This document shows positions 13,601-26,200 of a DNA stretch of 64,000 nt, in pieces; the first letter of the stretch is position 1, and every line of letters starts with the position of its first letter. The notes beneath the pieces are model-generated. The model saw only the letters and a program-made list of their open reading frames with translations. It searched no databases and was not told the origin of the DNA. The position numbers and the translations under genes are program-made. This DNA comes from Nilaparvata lugens (taxonomy: Eukaryota > Arthropoda > Insecta > Hemiptera > Delphacidae), in assembly GCF_014356525.2 (NCBI RefSeq), contig NC_052511.1, forward strand, positions 7,128,559-7,192,558, given 5' to 3'.

Positions 13601-15677
13601 GATTTTCCAAAGACTCACTCGCTCACTCGCTTTTTTACTATCCACAGACGACGAAAGTCTCAGCTGTTTCAGCCAAGAATGGATTATCCCTTTAATGTCG
13701 TTCAGCGAGTTTTCCCAAGGATGAGACCTGGTGCAATCGAATTTTTATATCATAAAACTACTATGTTACAAATTTCGTGAAAATCGTTAGAGCCGTTTTC
13801 GAGATACGTTGGACATAAATATAAAATATAAATATACAGAAATTGCTCGCTTAATATTATAGGATTGGATTTTTAGAATTTCGGCAGCCATCTTGTTTTT
13901 GAGGTTTCTGCCTGTGATTCCAACTGCGTTAAGTTATTTGATTTCTTGCGTTTCTCATTATTCTAGTCCTAAGGAAGAAATTAAGACATCTTCCACGGCT
14001 GTTGCCCAAAAATGACCCTGGAGTGCCGTTTTAGTAACCTACATTTGCGCCAGGACTATTTGTTTGGTTCTGATGAATATTGATTATTATTAAATCCTGA
14101 AAAACTCCATTATCAAATTATTTCTTGAATAAATGACCCTAGAGTGACGTTTCTAGTAACCTACATTTGCGCCCGGACTATTTGTTTGGTTCTGATGAAT
14201 ATTGATTATTATTAAATCCTGAAAAACTCCATCATCAATGTATTTCTTGGATATAACAACATTTAATCAGACACCTTTTTAAGAAGTTGAGAAGGATTCT
14301 ATCTGAAATTAGAGTGTGATTAGGGGCTTATTTTGCCTCTGTTTTACTCTGTTCTATTCCTCTGTTTTTCTTCCTTCCCCCCATTTCTCACTTCCCTTTT
14401 TTCCTCATCACTCTCTCTTCTCTTCTCTTGTATATATATTTTCTTAATTTGATTTGTTTAATCTAGCAATTATTTAGCATTGTATTGGAGGGTTGAGTGT
14501 AAGAGAGGGCCGGCTGCGCCCTAACTCCGCCCTCCTAGGTAAGAATAAAGGCAGCCATTCTATTATATTCTATTCTATTCTCCTCTTTGCCTGCCTATTA
14601 CATGGGAAACCATAGTTGGCTAGGTATGTTCCTCTCTTTTTTCTCTCTTCTCCAACACACCCAACCACAAAGCCCATGGTTTTTTTCAATATTTGTAGCA
14701 TTTTATTGTATTTTATTTGTTTTGTAATTCTTTGTCATTTTGTTTTGTCGTGTTTTGTGTGTTTTAATAAATTGAATTGGAATTGAAATTGATTACATTA
14801 AGTGCGTATATGTGCAAGTACACGCTAGGTTATGCATGAACAAGCACGCAAATAAGAAACAAAATCTTGAAAGAGCAATAGGAATACTCACACTAAAAGC
14901 ATGCACCAGCTGGTTGCATCAGAGAAAACTTGAACGTTTGTTCAAAGATTGTTTCATTCTATAGCTGCGTTAAGTGTGATCACCTACAGATGAGTCACAT
15001 CGTGTTTTGATGGCTCTTTCCAGATTTTATTTTTAGTTCATGCACGATCTGACATGCACATAATTATGTGCATATGTGAATCATTAAATGTGATCACATC
15101 CCAGGTTTCTGATAACTCCATCATTAATTTTTTCATTTTTACGATATCTCCATATCTTTACGATATTTATTATTTAATGGGATGCCGTACCTCATTTGAC
15201 AGAGAAGATGATGTAAGTGAGAAATTGACAAAATTCAGTGCTGTGTGATGAAATACGTAGAACAATAGGGAAGAAAACAACACAAGCCACTCAGATGAAG
15301 TTCTACAGACTAATAACTGTACCAATAATAGCTTATGGAAGCGAAGCCTGGGTGTCAATGAAAAAAAACTGAGTCCCGTATTCAAGCAGCTGAAATGAGG
15401 TTCCTTCGAGCAGTCAAAGGCTACACTAGGTTGGATTACACAAGAAACGACGTAATAAGAGCCGAACTGAATGTAGAGTCTTTATTGCAAATATTGAAGA
15501 AAAGTAGAGAAGACTGGTCTAGCCATCTACTTCGTATGGCAGCAAATTGACTTCCAATCCAAGCTTGGCACTACAAACCCGATGGGAGAAGAGGCGTCGG
15601 ACGACCGATGAAGGAATGGATGCCGGAACAGACCAACAGAGCCTAATCCTTGAATGACGATGATGATGATGATGATT

Positions 15678-15709
<32 letters not shown>

Positions 15710-18700
15710 AATTTTATTAATCATTATTATTTCAATATTCAAACAGATATCCTTTCAGAAGTTGAGAAAGATTCTATTTTAAATTCTCCTTCTTTGTCGT
15801 TCTCCATTAGAATTAAATCTTCCACCTATTTGAAATAAAGTTCCAAATTTTGAAAAAAATTTGTTCCAAATTTTAAAGTTCCAAATTTTCTCAAGACGTA
15901 ACTACAACATATGAGTTGCTCCAAGCTTGTAAGCTACCCTCCCCCATGTTTACAATCTTATAAGATTTTTGGGGAAACAGGATCTCTCCCATAATGACCA
16001 CCAGGGGACGAAAGATAGAACCAAAAAATCATATATGATTTGACCCCAGAGAAAGCGCCCCCGCTTATTTGAGAAAATGGAGGGGCGCCTTGAGCACAGC
16101 AGAAAACAGAAAAATGTGGGCGCGAGAAACAAGAATAGATGACCAGTCAGCAAAACTGTTTGGACAGCGCTGAAGAATATCTCTCCATAGAAGTTGGACT
16201 GGAAGTGGAAAGAAATGAGAATGAAGTTGGTGGTGCAGAGAGAGTGAGAGAGAGAAGAACGGGGGTGAAGTGAAAGTCTGGAAAACTTTCTTCATAAAGC
16301 GGCATGAAAAAAGCAAGAGTTGAAAAGGAGCAAAACTTCTCTTCCCGGCGGAGTGAACCGAAGAAAAGAACAGAGAAGAGAAATATATTTCTGAATGGAT
16401 AAGTAACGAGATGTACAGGGTAGTTTCGCAAGCCGGGGAATTTTCCAAGCTGGGGAAAATATTTCCCTCTGGAATATTTCCAGCGTGGAAAGCGTCGATG
16501 CTCGCTTATAAGCTGTTGCTTCACTTTCCCTTGAAAGTGGAGTAAAGGCGAACATCGCAGCCGGGCGAAACTGATTAGATTTTGAGAGAAAATCGAAGAG
16601 GAAACAATCGAGCTCTCAAGATTTATTATCTCCAGCCAGATATCTAGGATATATTAATGTTGTGAGCATCAGTATCATAGATTATAGAGTACATATCTCT
16701 CAGATTATTCAGATCATAAGTTCATAAGATTATGTCATAGAGAAACAATAGCGTAAGTAGATATCCCATGGTATAGGGAATTTATGTCGCAACTTTTACT
16801 GTGATCTTAAGCCGATTACTGTCGATTATTGTCAATTTTTACTGTTTTGTTGGGGTGATAGTGTATGAACGGCACAATTTGAGAGACTACCAGCGTCACA
16901 CAGCTGCATAGGAAAGAACTACGTGAACTATCGGCTTGGAATAACAGTAAAAGTTGCGACAAAAACGCCCTATAGCATGGGATATCTACTTATGCTATCG
17001 TTTCTCTATGATTATGTTCTACGAGAATCACTTGTTAGATGAACTTCATTTCAGTATTTACCAGTGGAGAGGCGCGCATAAGGACACCTTATCTGTTCAC
17101 TTTCTTGTTTCGTGCTAGTAAAATGACTTGAGAGTTCGAAACATACTGTGTCAAATCAAAATAGAAAATGAATTTGAAAAAGGTGTTTTCATCTTCAATT
17201 TCTTGTTCATATTCTCTACTCATAATTTAGGATTGCAATGATTGATAGTCTGCTGCATTAACATGATTTCTCATACCTCATCACGAATGATAACTGAAAA
17301 TAAATTATGATAATCTGTAAGATATTTTTTTTTGTGTAGTTGAGAAGTTGATATTGTGGTAATTATTCATATTGAATGAAAAAGAGGTGGTTTTTTGACA
17401 ATTTTTTAGTCTTATTCATTCAACTGTACGATAAATGATTCGATCTTGATAAATTATAGATGGATCATCTTACTTGAACGACATATCCTTCCAAGAAAAT
17501 AATACAGTCCCTTGAAACATTTTCAAGATTATAATCAAATGAAAGAACTTATCATTGATCAACTATTCATTATAGTGAATTTATTTTCTTAGTTTTATCA
17601 TACAGAAACAATAGCGTAAGTAGATATCCCATGGTATTTGAGCGTTTATGTCGCAGCTTTTACTGTTAACTCAAGCTGATAGTCCACGTAGTTCTTTCCC
17701 GTGAAGCTTTATGACGCTGGTAGTCTCTCATATTGTGCCGTTCATACACTTCTACCCGGTCAAAACAGTAAAAATCGACAATAATCGACAGTAATCGGCT
17801 TGAGATAACAGTAAAAGTTGCGACATGAACGCCCTACACCATGGGATATTTACTTACGCTATTGTTTCTCTACGGTTTTATTCACTAATATAGTGAGTCC
17901 ATGTTATAATACAGGTATCACTATTTGATTAACATTGGTGTTGCTATCCTTGAATATCATTCTAAAAAGCAGAAAGCATATTTCTTATCCAGCTCCGCAA
18001 CGTTGCCAGATCGTATTTCAGCGATGTAGAAATATAAAAAAATATTGAATTCTAATAATATTATGGAAATGTTTTTCTCAATCATAAAAATAGACATATT
18101 TCATTGTCGAATAAAATATAATAAATCATTCTAAAAAAGAATGAACCAAATCAGATATACCGGAATCAGCTATCCCCTATAGAAACAGAGATGAAATATC
18201 ACATCCTCCTCTTGGAAGATGAATTATTCTTTGCTGTATGATAGAGGGCAGTGGCAAGGCAAAGAATCAGCACCGCTGTTCCCCCAACCTTTCTCCACAG
18301 CCATTACATTGTGTACTTCACTACAGTGGCCAACCAAACATAGCTCCTGATGCACCGAAAGATAGATGCTCTGAACCAGCTTGACCGGTCGGAAAATACA
18401 CAGATTAAAGCATGAATATTGATGAGCACGATCAATTAACTGGCTAGTTGACAAACAATCTGCTGCTTACCGACTCGGAAATCAGGCGACAACCTCCCCA
18501 ACCAACAGCAGCTGCTTCTCAAAACAATTGAATCCAATGGCCGGATTGATATTTTGAACTGAATTATTATTGGTGGAACATGGTTTATGAACTCAATTCT
18601 TTTCCTATTCTCTATTCTAGACTCTTCTAATACTCTACTATTGATGCCAGGATATGGTTGAATCTGGATGTAGTTCCAATTCTAATATAATGCGTTATCA

Positions 18701-21700
18701 ATTTGAAATGAAAGATCTTAGGCTAGGGCCACACGAGCGCACAAAGTGCGTCCGTTGCCACTTACTTTTTGACGTCCGTTGTAGAAATACATAGAAGTGA
18801 ATTGGTGACAACACAAGAGGTAAGTGCGTACCAAGTAACGGAAGTCGTAACGGATGGTGATTTTTGAACTGCGAAGAAATGCTACAACGCACGTCGAGAC
18901 ATGCAGAAGTTGTTGCTTCGTTTGGTTCAATTGCGTAAAGCCAACTGACGTTGACGCACCACACTCAACGCTCGTGTGATGTCATTGGCGTCGGCCGCAA
19001 AAAGTAAGTTGCAACGGACGCTCTATGTGCGCTCGTGTGACCCTAGCCTAAGATGACTTTCAGTAAGCTCTGATTCCTATAGAATTGATAAATAATAATA
19101 ATGAAACAGAATCTATGCAGAATACTTATAATAGTGACATATGAGGCAATTTCCCGTTTTATGTAATTTGTGAGTCAATTTCCAATCTCTTTCACCCTCT
19201 GAGAAAACTCAAATTGTCCAGTTCACTGACCTTTTTCAAACTTTCCTCGCAGAATGCATCCAGTTTCGATCGTTCTTCTTCCAGAATTTGCATGCTCTGA
19301 AAAGGAAAAAAAGGAAATTATTAGGCTTATTGTTTAAATGGGATTTTAATACAAATAGCAATCTTTATTTGTCATGAGGTACATGCCCTATATAATAATG
19401 ATTTAAAATCTGCTACTTCATAATCAAAAATAATAGAAAATAATTTTTGCAATTCAAATACTGAATCGTGATATGTGTAGACTAGTATTAGGTTGAATGT
19501 CTAGAATTCTTGTATGTTGGAATGGAATTGGAATATTCGAAACGTTCAAGTCATTCCGTTAATTGGGAGATGAGATATCGTGTACACAGACGCGCACATA
19601 CACTCACACACATACAGACCAATACCCAAAAACCACTTTTTTGGACTCAGGGGACCTTGAAACGTATAGAAATTTATAAATTGGTGTACCTTAATTTTTT
19701 TTCGGAAAGCAATACTTTCCTTGCCTATGGTAATAGGGCAAGGAAAGTAAAATGTGATTAAAACAGCTCTTCCCATCAAATCAATACATTTTTAAATGAG
19801 TGGAAACTCTTTCAATTACTTTTGAAGTTTCTCCCTGATTCTACGTCAGTATATCAAATCAATTCCTTTACCTATGAACCACACAATGCAGTTCTATTCA
19901 TTTGTAGAAGACAGTTTGATTATATTGTGCATAAGCTTATGAATGTGATACCTGCTCTTTTTATAACAGATGATTTGAATGGGAGACTTCAGAGAGATAA
20001 ATTTATGGATTGCTTCTTCACATCCTAGGATAAGTGATTTCTTGTAATATTGTAACTAGGATAAGTTCACAATCTTTCAAGAATGTCTGCTTTTTTATTT
20101 TATTATCTCGTATTTTTCTTTATTTTACTTCCCTTCTTTGTAAATTTTTTCAAATTTAGATGTTAATAGGAATCCACCAAATTCATCAATTTTAGAAATA
20201 ATCTTGTTTTTAGTAACACTCGGCTCTGCGCTCAGGTTACCTTTCATGGACTTTGCGTATTTAATAATAATACTACTATACTTTTAACGTATTTTGTTAA
20301 ATGTCAATTTTATTGATGTATTATAGACATTCGTGTATGCATTGTATGAAGGAAAAATGAATAAATTATTGATTGATTTGATTTTATTGAATTTCAAAAA
20401 TTGATAATAAAAAGTCTCATGCGAATAATTGGTTAAGGGATTTGTTAGTAGTTCCAATAAGAATTCATTAGGATCTTGAATGAGAAAGACTAAGAAATTG
20501 TCAAAAAACCACTGATTTATTGATAATTAGAAAGACCGGTTTCGGTTTCGGTACAATTGGTCTTTCTAATTAACAATAAATCAGTGGTTTTTTGACAATT
20601 TCTTAGTCTTTTTCAATCAATATGAATAATTACCACAATATCAACTTCTCAACTACACAAAGAGTTATTAGGATCTCTCGAGATCTTATGAAATGTGTGA
20701 GTAGCTCTTATAAGAATTTTCTAGGATCCTATGAGATTTGTTGGAAGCTTTTATGAGATTTTTTTTAGATTTCGTTCTTGGGCGCTCTCTCTCACCTTGA
20801 GTTCCTTATCCATGGCCAATCCAGATTTGGTAGATCGTTGCTTCTTGCGGTGCTTCTTCATGGTGGCAGCCGCTTTGCTGTAAGTTTCTGTCCGCTGCTT
20901 ATGCTGTTGGAGAAACCTCTTCTGCTCACTCTGAAACACAATTTAAGAAAGAAGAATCAGTAAAATTATACACAAAAATATACAAATATATGTATGAAAT
21001 AATACTTTCCATACTTTGAGATAATGTTCAAGTTTGTAATGTTCTATTCCATGATCAACAAATTCGTCCTACTCTATGAATGATCTGTGATGTTTCATTC
21101 CATGATCAATTCGTTCTAATTAGTTTTTTATTTGTTTAAAGAAAACTCAGTAGAATTATACACAAAAATTTACAAAGATACGTATGAAATAATACTTTTC
21201 ATATTTTGAGATAATGTTCAAGTTTGTAATGTTCTAATCCATGATCAACAAATTCGTCCTACTCTATGAATGATCTGTGATGTTCCATTCCATGTTCAAT
21301 TCGTTCTAATTAGTTTTTTATTTGTTTATATTTAACAATGCACAAATCAAATACATGATTAGAAAAGGACCAACAGACCTAGCCCAATTCAAGCTAACTT
21401 CTTACACTGAGGAAATATCACACTGAATTGACTGATCAAACTTGGTTCAAATTTTCTCCCAATATATTTATTTTTACCAATGAATGGAAACGATCCATCT
21501 GGTATACTTAGAAGATATTATTTCATTGGAACCGTTCAATCATATCATGAACAAATTTGAAAGAGAAAATCACTCCAATCTTGCACATGTAGAACTGCAA
21601 TGAGCTGTGAGAAAGTATATTGTGAATATGATTGTATGAGAGTAAGATAATTCATTCCGTCAATATCAGTTTTTATTGAAACTTACAAGAAAACTCAATC

Positions 21701-23192
21701 TTATATTCATATTATAGATAATATTATTTATCATATTATTAAATAATAATAATGTTATTATTGATTTCAAATTCATATTGTAAATAAAATATTATTGTAT
21801 AATCTATACATATAACTGTATATACAATAATATTCAATTTACAATATGAATTTGAAATAAATAATAACATGATTATTATTTCATAAGAGAAATTCATCTC
21901 ATTAATATCAGTTTCCATTAAAACTTACAAGTAAACTAAATCTGCTGAGTTAACTTCTGTGCATTGAAATACCTCTTATGTATCGTAAATCACGTTTAAT
22001 AGTATATTGTGGGCTCAGCTTCAGTAAATAGATAAATAAGTATACTTTTATTGCCGTTCAACATCACAATAGTCTTGAATGACGTCAGGAACGATATTAT
22101 TCAGCAAACATGGGTAACATGGCGGGTTAATGTGGAGAACACCAGTAAAAATAACATACAAGAAGTAAGCCTGAATATTAAAGAAAATAGTACGTCTTGA
22201 AGAATAATAATATAACTATTGAAATTTGAAATTCACCTGATTTCAATGTAATCTAAAGGTTGCAAAATTTCTTACAAATTCTTATAGAGTATTTGAATGG
22301 GCTACTAGGATGTTTAATTAATGAAAAAACAACACTAGTACGCTTTTGTTTCATTCTTAAGGTGCGTACAGACTTTCGCTCTGCTCCGCAATCGAATGTC
22401 ACTCGAGCAGATCGATTGATGATCGACCGGGGAGCAAGAGTGGAACGCGAGAAGAGCTAACATCTCCCGTAACGTTCATGATCGGTGCAAGTCCGGAGCG
22501 TGGGCGGAGCGATTGCGGAGCGATGGCGGAGCGATTGCGGAGCGATGGCGGAGCGATTGCGGAGCGATGGCGGAGCGGGTTAGAGGCGCGTTTATCTGTA
22601 CGCACCTTTATATGAACACGACTACAGTCTCGATCACTTATACCATTTTAAAGTAATAAGTTGTTGAAGATGTCGATTCCAGATCGATTAATATAGGATA
22701 TAAATTGAGCTTAATCTGTTAATAACTATTCTAATCTTTTAGGGAAACTACTATATAGCAGTAAAATCTTGCACAAGAAAGAGAGAGGACCTAGCTAGTA
22801 AACCTCTCTAAATATTAGTCAACTTATCACGAAGCTCTAAAATCCCACAAAGCATCACGTGGAAAATTATTAGAATATTTTCAACCACGATTATTCTTCT
22901 AAATTAGAATTTCGCGAACCGGAAGATCGACCGCTTCAATTTTGCACTGGAATAACAGAAAACAGCAGAAAAACGCAGATTTGAGCAAATAATGGAAACG
23001 AAAGAATGCTGCTCTCTCACTCACTCCGTTTTTACCTTTTCTCCTTCCTCCTATTACTGATGTTTAATAACGATAAAGTTGAACCTGACGAAAACCAAAC
23101 TGGCTGAAAACAAAACGAGAAAAGAGAGGATCTGCAGAGAGGGAGAGAGAGAAAGAGAGAGAGTGAGTGAGTGAGAGAAAGAGAGTAAGTGG

Positions 23193-23223
<31 letters not shown>

Positions 23224-26200
23224 TGAGTGTAACTCTCACTGTTAGAGTGTGAGAGAGCAAAAAGAAAACTTTTTCTATCTCACCCCGAGTTCACGAGTAA
23301 CATACCTCCGTAAACTAAACCCGATACTGAAAACAAGCAAATTTGAAAAAGAGCTCAGGTCTTTCCAAACGATAAATGAGCAGCTCGTTTCCTTGTTTTA
23401 TCGGATATTGAACATTTCTAATGGAGTTGTTAAAGAGCTGCAATCAAACATGCGAAGTTTACTCTCTGGATTAATTTGAGTTCTGTGATTAATTTGAGAA
23501 ATCTGTGAGTCAATAGAGTGGGAGTGGGATTATTATGGTGTTAATTAATATCGGAAATGATGGTTGAATTTCAGCATTAATGATATAAGAGATTCAGGAC
23601 AGTAAATCAATACTAGATTTCCTTGTTATAATTTGATTAATCTTGTTTTTCTTTCCTCCTAATTATTGGAATAATTGCTATCCACATGATGTGATTAGAT
23701 GAATTTGCATGAGCAATGGAAATTGATTCAATTTCATGTTCAGACTGTTCTAAAATTTATTTTATTTTGAGCATTTATTTGTCTCATACAACATTATTAT
23801 ACAAATGTTCTTATTTTTCAATATTTTTATATCATTATCAATATTAATTTCATCTTTATCAAGATATTTTTCAATAAGTTATTTTATATTATTTATTATC
23901 AAACATGTACCTATGTTCTTATTTTTCCCATTTAAAGTATCCTCACATGGATTTCAATATCACAGGAACACGACAAACAATAGTGTTATGAGAAAAATAA
24001 TACACTTCATAGGCCTACATGAAAGATAAATTCTCAGGATGAGTTATCATTCATCACATATTATTATAGGAATGAAATATAAATCAAAGGCCCACATGAA
24101 AGAGATATATTTGATTTATGATGTCATGGGGTAATGGGCGAATGAAATAGAAATCAATGTAGAGCAAGACTGTGAGCAACGGACCAAACCCATGCAATAT
24201 ACAAGTTTAGAGTTTCATGCTCCGCCCTACTCTCGCGTGATTGGTCGTCAGAGTATTGCAGTATTCTGACATATACTTGTTCAAACTTTTCTAATTTTTT
24301 TTTGAGCATTTATTTGTCTCATATAACATTAATGAGAATGATTCAAATTACATATGTTCTGATTTTTCAATAGTTTTCCCATTAAAAAGTATCCTCACAT
24401 GTATTTCCAAGTGATACCAATATCACAGGAACACGACAAACAATAGTGTTGTAAGTGGAATGATACAGTTCATAAAAGATGAATAGTATACTACCATAGC
24501 CACTTCTAATACAAGGCCGCGGCTTACGATATTGCAACATGGCAGTGTAGGCCTGGAATCTAATACATGATTGGTGAATAAGATCAGCTTATATTTTTTA
24601 AAATCTTTTTCACATATCATGTATTAGATTGTAGGCCTAAACTGCGACGTTGCAATATCGTAAGCCGCGGCCTTGTATTAGAGGTGGCTATGATACTACT
24701 AAGATGAGTTATCATATCATAGATGAATATTGGGTTGAAAAAGGCTCCCACGAAAGAGAAAAACAAGATATTATGATAATTTATAATGTCATAGGGGAAT
24801 GGAATGGAAATCAATCTACAATAAGACTGTGAGCGACATACAGAGAAATCACAAGCAATATCAAAGTTCAGACCACGCCTTCAAAAACACCTTTAAGCTC
24901 CGCCTTACTCTCTCCTGATTGGTCTTCAGTGTATTGCAGTATTCTGCCGGTAGATTGCAGCAGCTACTGGGTCAAGTAGTTCATATTATTGTATGAGCTC
25001 TCCTCAAATTTCCATTAGAAGATACTTATTTATTGTAGAGGATGTTTCTATTCTTGATAAAAAAATGCAATTTTTTTATTTCCATTGCTATTAAAGTACA
25101 AAGCTATGATGATTTTCCAGTAGGCTCTTGTTTTCCTAAGTCTTTCCTTCCCTCTCACAATGTTTAGAGATATGTTATCAGTAATCAATGATCTCTTGCT
25201 TGGTGTTTTTAATGGGTTTCTCCACTTGCTCTCCAGCATAGGCCGAGAAGTATTTGGTTTTCTTTTTCATTGCATTCATGTTAATGTTTTATTACAAAAG
25301 ATTATTTATTTATTTATTCGTGGACATAATTATCTAAAATAGTAACAAAGTATATTCAAAATTGAAAAATTCTAGTTTCTTCATCTTTGGACATAAAACT
25401 GGACTGAGTTTCTTTGAGGTAGAGATAGAACCTGTCTTTCAAAAAGTTTCCTATTTATGAAATTCATTTAGGAGTAGAGCAGTTTTGGGTTAGGACTGTT
25501 GCTCTCGTTCAGTCATCTATTAAGATTTGTAATTGTATCGATGCATGAATGGAAATATTATGATATGCTTGTGATTGTATTTTCAATCACATGACTGATA
25601 TGAAATTTCAATACTTTACTTCTGTTATTACATCAATATCCTCTAGCCATTTCAGTTTGTGGAAAAAAAATACAATTTATATTTATACAGTATAGTAAAG
25701 CAGTTTCCTTAATAGTTTCAAGCATTCTCGAAAATGTAACTCAAAAGTTGAAATCGAGTACACAGGCTTCAACAGAGTTCTACTGTTTCTCGTATTCCTC
25801 TTACATCATTTAAGGTGCGTACAGATTCACACACTGAAAACCACAGAGTCCTTATTCTACATGACTGTATAGTGTTTCATGTAGAATACACAAGTATTCC
25901 TGCAAGTAGGTTTGCGGGTAGCTACCCAAGTATTCGCGGGGATATCTGCAAGTGGGTTGGCGGGTAAGAGAGTGTGTGGTCGCCCTAGACAACCGCAGTA
26001 TAAACAAGTTTCCAACAACCGAAACCGACTTTCCCGCACCCTACAAACACTGACGTCTCATTCGGGTTAGGTTCGCTATTCTCATCCAGACCTGAACTGT
26101 CTTAGAACCGATGTAGTGGTCAGAATGACTATTCGGATATTGTCTCCTTATTTGATAGAGGATTCTGAATACTTTTTGTGTAGTTGAGAAGTTGACATTG

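Noticed and set aside
16065..16555. Three overlapping minus-strand ORFs of 87-127 codons
   Set aside because: Different frames, no motif, no fit to the phases of exons D and E that flank this intron.
20778..20963. Plus-strand ORF over exon C
   Set aside because: Antisense shadow of a well-supported I-BAR exon.
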